From Coptis chinensis (lineage: Eukaryota > Streptophyta > Magnoliopsida > Ranunculales > Ranunculaceae), in NCBI GenBank assembly GCA_015680905.1, contig CM027378.1:11885001-11949000 (forward strand): a stretch of 64,000 nt of DNA. Direction: 5' to 3'. Positions within the stretch are counted from its first letter, which is position 1, and every line of letters begins with the position of its first letter. The notes beneath the pieces were generated by a model. That model searched no databases. It was not told the DNA's origin and saw only the letters and a list, made by a program, of their open reading frames with translations. Positions 56,234-64,000 of the stretch are shown here, one piece after another. The position numbers and the translations under genes were made by a program.

Positions 56234-56713
56234 TATAAATATATGTTGTATTTTAGAGCTACTCACACCAGCATTTTTATAATGCTGACCCGATTTGCAT
56301 ATTTGCTTATCGGGTGTGTTCATTAAATGAACATAGTTGATAAGTCTTGACAGGTTTAGTATTGAAGAAGGTCGGTTGTTGCTTGTGGTTTGCGTTAGCG
56401 CTGCATTTCAGGATATGTTTTGTTTTCCCTTGAGGTGATATAGATTTTTAGTTGAGACAAGGTTATTTGTATTTTCATTTGTAAATTTAAAGAAAGAGTT
56501 ATTGAAAAGAGATTTGTAACCTAATCTTATTTGTAAATTTTTGTAATGAAGAGGACTTTTGTTTAAGTTAAAATTTTTATTGGTTTTTAATTATCCGCAT
56601 ATTTAAACTATTTATGGGTTTTTAGGAGTTGAGAGTGCGTCACACCTCGAAGATCGAAGAGTCGGGAACAAATATTGTTTTTTTCGAATTTTGTCGAAAT
56701 TCGGGGTGTGACA
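56234..56713 (+). repeat. LARD 3' LTR, last part
   Basis: Colinear with 36705-37185, ending attcggggtgtgaca. Confidence 0.9.
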
Positions 56714-56718
56714 TGCCG
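56714..56718. repeat. Target-site duplication TGCCG (right) of the LARD
   Basis: Matches 33597-33601. Confidence 0.88.
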
Positions 56719-56801
56719 TCATTGATTCATTGTCCAATACTCAGCGGAAAAATGTTCGTCATTCTAAAGTCAAATATCTCTCTAATTTTTACGAAGTTAA
56801 C
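56719..56801 (+). pseudogene. Island of the Tat element between two insertions
   Basis: 83 bp of gag-protease spacer coding sequence (VIDSLSNTQRKNVRHSKV). It has an open frame that continues without a stop into the piece starting at 59686. It is bounded by the LARD TSD and the solo-LTR TSD. Confidence 0.8.
56797..56801. repeat. Target-site duplication TTAAC (left) of solo LTR
   Basis: Matches 59681-59685. Confidence 0.85.
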
Positions 56802-59680
56802 TGTCACAGCCTGAATTTCTTAACAATAACAAAGTGTATATTTGAAATATAAATATCTCAAACATCACTTGGTTCAATTGTCTAAAAACCCAGGCTATGA
56901 CGGGGTAGATACAACACATGTCAAAACCTAAAACCCACATCATAAAGAATCATAACAACAAAAATAATCTCCAAAAAATCTCTTTATTTCTTTATGAAAG
57001 TCTATCTTCCATCAAAAAATCATCAATATAACATTTTAAGAATAATAGGTCCTCAACATCGTATTCTCATGTCATATGAATAGGAAACTACGTTATTACA
57101 TACTTCCAAAAGGTCAGACCTAATAAAAATAAATTCCCTGACTGCTCCAGAAACAAATCCAAATCAAACGCCGCGGTTCCACTGCCTTCCACCTATGTTC
57201 CCAAGAACACACCCACGTTGCCAAAACAAAGCAAACATGGGTCAGCAAAATAGAATTTGCTGGTATGAGTAGATTAACCACATATAACCATTATCATACT
57301 TTAATTATCCAAACAATCACGTTATATTTTCCCATAACTTAATCATTCTCAGCTTAGAAGATAGGTAGTTCTGTCATGTCAACCGGCATAGTTTCTTCCC
57401 AAGCAAGACTTCTATTTTATTAACTCATTATAATAACTTGTTTTAATAACTAAGTCATTGAATTAAAACTTACCGATATCCACTACTGTATAAGGGTAGG
57501 ACCGCGTCCCTGCACAAAATGTTATTAAGTCCTACCCTTCTGAAAGAAAGTTAGAACTTCTATATAACATATGTAGATATTATATTAGGTATTCAAAAGT
57601 AACCCCAAACACACTCGCATAATCAAATTAATACAACTAACCCGCAAGGCGAATACCTTAGTTCCTCTCTAGGGCAGTCCAAACAATCTGGTCATTCATG
57701 GCACATTCAATGAATACCCGGGTCATTCATGGCACATTCAATGAATACCCATAGATAACGCTAACGGGACATTTATGGCACATTCAATAAATGCCCACCT
57801 AACATATGACATCATCAGTCATAAAACACAAATCCCAAAACTTGAGGCGTGAAGAGTTCAAAAAGGGTGCGGTAAATTTGTTTACGTATTATTGAACTTT
57901 ATTGCATATATTATTTCAGAGAACTAAGGAGTACCTTGATTTATGTATTTTTTGTTTACGCGTTATTAATTATATAGATGTCTAAGTGTCATAACGTTGT
58001 ATATCATAAAAGACTAAATATCACAGAGTAGTAAATACACGTACACACGTAGATATATATATAAAGTCTTAGCCTAACGCCAATCACGCTAATAGCCCTA
58101 GACTTATCCTAATAGACCAAAGTATAATCCAACTTAAAAGTCAAACTGGGTCAACTGGTCAAAGTCAACCCTGGTCAACAATCAAAGTCAACTCTGGTCA
58201 ACAGTCAAAGTCAACTCTGGTCAAAGCCAATCTAACCAAAAACCCAAAGACTAAGGTCCAAAACCCTTGGACTTTCCCAAGCCCAATCTAAACTTAAAGC
58301 CATGAGTGAATATCCAAAAAATCACTCAAGCCCACTTGCCTGATTCGGCCCAAAAAAACTTTAAACTGAACTGGCCCAAAACTAAAACAAAAACCCGGGC
58401 CCAATCAAAACAAATAAAACTAGCCCATAACTTAAAAGAAAATTTGCCCAAAGACTTAAAATAGAATTCGGCCCAGCAACCATCTAAGGCCCAAGCCCCA
58501 GGCCCAAACCGGTCATCTCCTTCCTCCAGCAGCCTCCACCACCAACTCGCACGCCGGCCACCACTCCTCACCTCCTCATCACATCGGTTTGACTCCCCAT
58601 CAAAAACCAACCAACTTTAACAAAAGCGAAAATCCCAATTCATTAAATCAATACCCTTCCTCAAAACTAGATCTGGATTCGCGCCGCCATTAAAGCTTGT
58701 TCAAAGCTTCAACCACACACTCTCCAGCCCCCAAACAACCATCAACAACCCATAACCAACCAACAAAAACCTCACAACAAAAATCAAAACAAAACAAATA
58801 GTTAAACAATACAAAAAAATCCGAACGGTTTGGTTCTTGCTTGAACGCCATTAATGGCAGTTCAAGCTTCACAGCACTACCACTCTCAAACAATCACCTC
58901 TACTTCACCACGCACAGTCCACATAACTCCACAGTTCGCCCATCCAACCCAACAACCATCTCACAACCAAATTCAAACAAAACAATAGTTCAAACAACAC
59001 CAAAACTCTGGACGCCATTACTTCAGCTCTGCAAAAGCTCCATCTCACGACACCAACAACCATCAACCGCCGTCAATACAATCAATTAGACACATAGATA
59101 CTTATCTAGTTCCACCAGAACATTTACAGTAAACATAAACAATCACATTCACACAAAACAAATTAGTTCAAGTTGTTTCTTTTGGCTTTTGGCGAAAACG
59201 CGAAAGCCAATACATAAGTCGACCACTGTTTTTACAGCAGCCATCATCGATTTAATACCCTCGTTTTAAGTTTTCCAGAACAGACGGTTATTCAAAGTTG
59301 TATACGTAGTTAACACTACACAGTATACAGTAAATGAGCATGTGAGCATGTGAACAATACTGTACAATCTACAGTAAACGAGAAATAAAAAAAACGTAAA
59401 AATCTACTCACTCGTAACGCTCCAACTATTAGCTCGCTATTAGAAAAAAAAACTTCCTTTCCTGCTGTCAGCAAGATCTCCAGCAAGAAACTTCTCTCCT
59501 TCCTCTCTATGAAATTCTCTCTTTTTCTGTTTTTTTTAAAAACCACCGAAATAGGGAAGAAGGTTTATCCCATAAACCCACGTCTCCTATTTCCACTAAC
59601 ACTTATCCTATTTTAATTTATCTATTATCCATTATTATTATTATTAGGAAAAATAAAAGAATAAAACACGGGGTGTTATA
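56802..59680 (-). mobile_element. Solo LTR related to the LARD LTR, inverted
   Basis: Length 2879 bp. On +, it starts TGTCACAGCCTGAATTTC and ends CACGGGGTGTTATA. On -, the ends read TATAACACCCCG ... GAAATTCAGGCTGTGACA, parallel to the LARD LTR (TGTAACGCCC ... GAAATTCGGGGTGTGACA). Only one LTR is present between the TSDs, so it is a solo LTR left by LTR-LTR recombination. It includes a TTGAC cluster on - (58140-58230) and family text such as gccattaatggc. The terminal base pair TG is TA on the - strand. No coding region is seen; short ORFs inside are not gene-like. Confidence 0.83.
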
Positions 59681-59685
59681 TTAAC
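59681..59685. repeat. Target-site duplication TTAAC (right) of solo LTR
   Basis: Matches 56797-56801. Confidence 0.85.
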
Positions 59686-60225
59686 GAAATCAATTTCGTG
59701 GAAGGTTTTTGCACAGAGACTATTGAAGATGAACCATTATGTTTTACTGACCAAGATCTAATGGGAGTGCATGTTCCTCATTATGATGTTGTCATGATAA
59801 CTGCATATATCAGCTGTATACGCATACAACGTATAATGATCGACACTGGTAGTTCAGCTAGCGTCATATTTTTTGGTTGTTATCGCAGTATTCCTTTTAT
59901 TGATAACTTGGTTACTCCTGAAAATGCGTCTATCGTTGGTTTTGATGGTACCGCTACTCATTGCATTGGAAAGGTTTCTCTTTCAGTCACTCTTATGTAG
60001 AAGGAAGTCAATATTGATTTCCTATTGATGGATTGTAAATCTCCTTACAATGTCATCCTTGGTCGCAATTGGATTCATTATATGGAAGCTGTCGTCTCAA
60101 CATATCATCAAGCCATCAAGTTCCCATTCAATAAAAAAGTCTGTAAAGTGCACAACGATCAACTTGCATCTCTAATTTGCCATGACAATGTTCTCGATAA
60201 TTATAAGAAGTCTGAAGTTGTTTGA
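59686..60225 (+). pseudogene. Protease of the Tat element
   Basis: Aspartic protease with active site IMIDTGSSASVIFF (about 59836-59880), flap region GFDGTATHCIGKVSLSVTLM, a TAG at 59998-60000, then LLMDCKSPYNVILGRNWIHY (about 60020-60080), the ILGR signature. It would process Gag-Pol in the particle. It is broken by the TAG and by a stop at 60223. Confidence 0.83.
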
Positions 60226-61716
60226 CGAACTATTCTGAGTTCCAACGCCATCAAATAGCAATTACAGCATCTGGGACCTTTAGTTTACTCTGCCAATAGA
60301 AAGGTTGAAGGACCACCGACCGTTGATCCACTTTTAGAAGTTCAAATTGGCCAACTCCCTGGAGAGACAAGTTTTATTTTAGTCGAACTTCCAAAAGCGG
60401 AGAGACAAGAGCTTATTTTGTTATTGAGGAAGAATAATCATGTTTTTGCTTGGCGAATAGAGCAAATGTCTGGTATAGATCCTTCTGTGGCTTGTCATAA
60501 ACTCGACATTGATCCTAATGCAAAGTCGGTTAGACAAAAGCCCTGAAGGATGACCCCAGATAGAAAGATGAAAGTGAAAGAATAAATCGACCGTCTCTTA
60601 TCTGTTAATTTTATAAGGCCTGTGACTTATCCAACATGGCTGTCAAATATAGTCGCAGTGCCTAAAAAGAACGGCAAATTATGTGTTTATATCGATTTCA
60701 CGAATCTCAATAAAGCATGTCCGATTCACCCATATTCATTGCCTCGTATATCTGAAATAGTTGATGCCACATCTGGTTTTCAACGTTTGTCTTTTTTGGA
60801 TGCTTATTATGGTTATCATCAGATTCCGTTATTCATTGAGGACCAAGAGTTAACTGCATTTCTTATAGACCAAGGAATTTACTGTTACCAGGTAATGCCT
60901 TTCGGTCTGAAAAACGCCGGAGCCACATATCAAAATCTAGTCAACACCATTTTTTCTGATCTACTTCGCAAGACAGTCGAAGCATACATCGACAACATGG
61001 TTGTCAAATCTACAGAAGCACCTGATCATCTTACTAATTTGCAGGCTATTTTCGACAGACTCTCCAATGTCAACATGCATTTGAATCCGGCTAAGTGTTC
61101 TTTCAGTTTATCATATGGTAAATTCTTAGGATACATGATGAGTAGACGCGGAATTGAAGCAAATCCGGATCAGATTCAGGCTATCCTTGAAATGTTTTCT
61201 CCGACGTCAAAGAAAAAGATTCAACGACTTACAGGACGCTTGGCTGCCCTAAATCGCTTTATCTCTCGGTATTCTGATCGATGTCATTCTTTTTTTCTAA
61301 CATTGAAAGACGCATCGAATTGGACGAAGGATTGTGAACTTGCATTTTGTCAATTGAAAGCATACTTAGTCCAACCTCCAGTTCTTGCCAGTCCAGCAAC
61401 GGGGCAGCATACAGGTCTATATTTAGCCACTACTGATCATGCTGTAAACGTCGTCTTATTTGTCAACAGTGGTGATGGTCGTCCTATATTATTTGTTAGC
61501 ATGACTCTTACAACGGCTGAAACAAGGTATTCTCGAGTGGAGAAAATTGCATTGGCCTTGGTTCATGCTGCCCGACGTCTTAAGCCTTATTTCCAGGGAC
61601 GAGTTGTTAAAGTTTATACCGAATATCCACTGCGAAAGCTTTTTCGCAATGCCCAGAAATCAAGTCACCTCGTAGAATGGGAAAGTTACCTTAACGCTTA
61701 TAGCATTGTTTTTTAG
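60226..61716 (+). pseudogene. Reverse transcriptase and first RNase H of the Tat element
   Basis: An upstream part with stops (GPLVYSANRKVEGPPTVDPL, NNHVFAWRIEQMSGIDPSVA) leads into a 364-residue open frame from 60622. RT fingers are NIVAVPKKNGKLCVYIDFTN. The first Asp is D60 (SFLDAYYGYHQI). The palm has VMPFGLKNAGATYQNLVNTI. The normal YxDD box reads YIDN (residues 122-125), so the second metal-binding Asp is Asn. The thumb is followed by an RNase H block (LYLATTDHAVNVVLFVNSGD, ETRYSRVEKIALALVHAARR, VYTEYPLRKLF). The frame ends TAG at 61714-61716. Confidence 0.88.
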
Positions 61717-62400
61717 ACTCGCACAGCTGAGAAAGAACAAGTTTTGGCTTCGCTAATGGTTGATTTTCCTATTGATGATATTCCTATGTCTTATGCATTA
61801 CTAGACGAAGAAAATATTGTCGACAACACGCCATTACCTCTTGGGGGCGATAACTTACCACACTTATCAGATGTATCTGCCGATTGCTGGATTGTTTACA
61901 CTGATGGTTCGTATAATAAGTCTGGCTCCGGTATTGGGTGTGTAATCTTGCAGCCGAATGGAGAAAAATTGAGAAGTCAGTGCATTTGGGTTTTGTCGCT
62001 TCAAATAATGAGGCTGAGTACGAAGTTGTCATTTGCAGCTTACGCACTACTCTTCACTTGGGGGCGACTAAGTTACAATTATTCACATATTCTAAGTTAG
62101 TCGCTAGCCAGTTTGGAGGATCGTATGCAGCTCGTGATGAGAGAATGACAACTTATTTAGACTTAATGCATCGGATTGCTCGAAATTTTGAATCTATCAG
62201 CATTGTGCAGCGTCCGCATCATGATGTATGACATGCTGATTCTCTCGCATATTTATCCGTGGCAGTTAAGTCAGATGAACCTCGCCAGATTACCATTGAA
62301 TTTCAAAAGGAATCGAGTATCGATCTGTCCATCGAGGATTTGCGTGATATGTACATCACTCAGAGTTGTTTTTTTCGTTGAGACATTTTCTGACGAATCA
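61717..62400 (+). pseudogene. Second (archaeal-type) RNase H of the Tat element
   Basis: DCWIVYTDGSYNKSGSGIGC followed by VILQPNGEKL (about 61885-61970) is an RNase H start with the TDGS motif. After a frameshift, HLGFVASNNEAEYEVVICSL (about 61985-62045) gives the catalytic Glu. LQLFTYSKLVASQFGGSYAA follows, then RPHHDV*HADSLAYL with a stop before the final Asp. A second RNase H after the Ty3-type one is a known Tat-lineage trait. Broken by at least one shift and one stop. Confidence 0.83.
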
Positions 62401-62760
62401 CGTCATGCCAATTTGATATCTCCTGTGCTGACTCGAAAGCGCAAGCGCGATCTTGATAATTAAGCTATCGGTGCAGAGAAAACACTTGAATGATATTGTC
62501 TTGGTCCATACCGACGATAATCATGAAGCTGACAATGCTCCAGAAGTTCCTGATATAGAGCTAAGTTTTCCGCTTACGCCTTGTGACGAGGATGATTGGC
62601 GTCTTCCTTATATCACATATTTACATGATCACATCTTGCCTCCCGATCATAAAGTGGGTGATCGTGTCAAACGCGATGCTTAGAAATATTGTCTCATCTC
62701 GACTTCGAACGGTCTTTTGCAACTATATCGCAAAGGCTCAAGTCTTAACCTATGCTTCGT
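62401..62760 (+). pseudogene. Integrase N-terminal remnant of the Tat element
   Basis: DDWRLPYITYLHDHILPPDH (about 62590-62650) and, after a TAG at about 62681, KYCLISTSNGLLQLYRKGSS are typical of the segment before the HHCC zinc finger. No zinc-finger or DDE core follows. Homology ends near 62760. Confidence 0.7.
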
Positions 62761-64000
62761 TGTCACATTTCCCCCTTCTTTTTTCTTATTTTTTTTCGGC
62801 TAACACTTATTTTTTTGACTAACACTTAGAAAACGAATTCTAATCTCGCCTCTTTTTTCATACTGCAGGAAACCAAAAAAAAAAAACACTCTCTGAAGAA
62901 CCATAGCTTCTCTTCGCATATTCTCCAATTTCTCTTTACTAGATTCTTGACGAACCAGGTCAATCTCTTCGTAGATTCTCGATTAAAAAAGGTTATTTTT
63001 TTGCTGACTCTCTCTCTCTCTTTCTCTCTCTCCTCTTGGTTGTTTGTAAACATGTTTTTGCACTAATGAGAAACTATAATGAAATCCTTGTTTTTCTTTT
63101 TCTAATAGAGATTCTTGTTACTGTTTCGAGCTAATTTCAGTATTAAATAGAAATTAATACTGAAATACTCAACAGACTTCATGTTTAGAGAATACCGTTC
63201 AGTTGACTGTTGATTGTTGCTCAGATTAGTAGCATGTATGCATGATTTGATTGAGAATTCACTGGAAAATACTGATTGATTGTATGTTAATCTATTCATA
63301 GCATCCTCAATTTGTTGTTGTCTGTGATTTGTAAGTGGGAGTAGTGCATGCTAGTTTTCTTTATGCATTCCATCATGTGGTCATGATTTACAATAAATAT
63401 ATTCTTCCATTATGTGATCATGTGCTCTACTCAGTTTTATCTAGACCTTGTCTTCGAGTAAGTCTTATGTAAACATTTTGTAGCTATTATTTTGCAGTCT
63501 GGTTTCATAAGCACTGCAGAAGTTTCTGTTATTCTTTCAACTGTTCAGTTTGTATGGGATTGACTTAATTTCGTCCTTCAGTATAAGATCATAGATTAGG
63601 TAGTGGTATTTGTTGTATAAGACCATGGATGGTAATTAATGGAACAGAGGGGATAGCCAAGAAAGTGAATTGTCCTTTCTCTTGGGGAGTTTGAAGGCTC
63701 TTCATTGGTTTATCTGTACCTGATTTTTGTAATGACCCTTAATGAATAGGTTGGCTGTCTGATGATCTGATCAGCAGATGGAACAAACTGAACTCAGTGA
63801 GTGCCATAAACAATAACTTTGAAAAGAGGGATCAAGGCTACATTGAAGAGGAGGCAGCAATTGTTTGAGAAGGTTCTTTGGCATCTTGAGAAAAAGCGAA
63901 CTCTTGGAGTAGAACTTAATGCTCTTGATCCATCATAAGATTTAAAGTGAATGAGATAATTTTGTTCTTCTCTTGTGACACATATAAAGACATAAAGAAA
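62761..64000. other. Unassigned flank with T- and CT-rich tracts
   Basis: No transposon domain is recognisable. A CT-rich tract lies at 63008-63042 and poly-T runs at 62780-62810. A stop-to-stop frame of about 40 codons at 63810-63938 (LKRGIKATLKRRQQLFEKVL, then WHLEKKRTLGVELNALDPS*) is lysine/arginine-rich and ends in a stop followed by AT-rich text. It has no ATG and could be a terminal exon of a host gene or chance. Otherwise nothing is seen. Confidence 0.4.

Larger units (their letters stand above)
33602..56713 (+). mobile_element. Non-autonomous large LTR element (LARD), interrupted by Athila-2
   Basis: Two LTRs of about 3.6 kb start TGTAACGCCC and end GGTGTGACA. They flank an internal region of 1875 bp (37186-39060) that starts with an initiator-Met PBS and has no recognisable protein. 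The last internal bases (GAATCTCGGGATGAGATTC) resemble the sequence before the 3' LTR of Tekay/Del-type chromoviruses, which also use the initiator-Met PBS. I infer mobilisation by such an element. The second LTR is split by Athila-2 (42149-56228). TSD TGCCG. Confidence 0.87.
31164..62760 (+). mobile_element. Tat-lineage Ty3/gypsy retrotransposon, twice interrupted and 3'-truncated
   Basis: The element reads on + through three separated pieces: 31164-33601, 56719-56801 and 59686 to about 62760. The protein frame is continuous from 56719-56801 into 59686 when the solo LTR and one TSD copy are set aside. The presence of a second RNase H domain after the first, before integrase, is characteristic of the Tat lineage. 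Integrase breaks off after its first part, and no 3' LTR is visible. The 5' LTR start is not determined and could lie left of MULE B. Confidence 0.82.

Noticed and set aside
63008..63042. CT-rich tract as a gene promoter
   Set aside because: A pyrimidine tract alone without TATA or coding exon is not enough; left as simple repeat within the unassigned flank.

Overview
The window is plant nuclear DNA, almost certainly from an angiosperm and probably a eudicot. It is AT-rich and consists nearly entirely of nested transposable elements. I found no intact host gene, no rRNA or tRNA gene and no bacterial feature. The species cannot be named from the sequence. The element boundaries below rest mostly on target-site duplications (TSDs) and paired LTRs that can be read directly. 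|| LEFT HALF (about 443-31154). Two Mutator-like elements (MULEs) of one family lie head to head. Copy A (about 443-23924) carries a plant-mobile-domain (PMD) gene on + (501-2854). Convergent to it, on -, is a FAR1/MULE transposase whose 3' part leads into an OTU-type cysteine protease domain (3691-4248). That transposase is split by a complete Athila-type Ty3/gypsy retrotransposon (Athila-1, 4672-19627, TSD CTCTT). Copy B (24050-31154, 9-bp TSD AATAGAAAG) has the same layout in mirror image: transposase on +, PMD gene on -. It has lost the OTU segment by an internal deletion. A 220-bp foldback MITE (22968-23187, 9-bp TSD) sits in copy A; copy B keeps the empty site. Both MULEs carry arrays of an AAACGAC/GTCGTTT motif pair with an exact 34-bp period at several separate places. 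|| RIGHT HALF (about 31164-62760). A degraded Tat-lineage Ty3/gypsy element runs on +: 5' LTR remnant, PBS-like site, gag, protease, RT, RNase H, a second RNase H of the Tat type, and the start of integrase. It is interrupted twice. The first insertion is a non-autonomous LTR element (LARD) at 33602-56713 (TSD TGCCG), with 3.6-kb LTRs, an initiator-Met tRNA PBS and a 1.9-kb internal region without coding capacity. The second LTR of that LARD is itself interrupted by another Athila copy on - (Athila-2, 42149-56228, TSD ATATG). The second insertion is a solo LTR at 56802-59680 (TSD TTAAC), related to the LARD LTR but inverted. The last 1.2 kb (62768-64000) is unassigned. || HOW THE PARTS WORK TOGETHER. 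Transposase, PMD and OTU belong to one MULE. Gag, PR, RT, RH and IN plus two extra 3' reading frames belong to Athila. The LARD would depend on proteins from a related autonomous chromovirus. Nearly every coding region is broken by stops or frameshifts, so the locus is probably silent heterochromatin. The OTU frame and parts of the Athila polyprotein are the best preserved.
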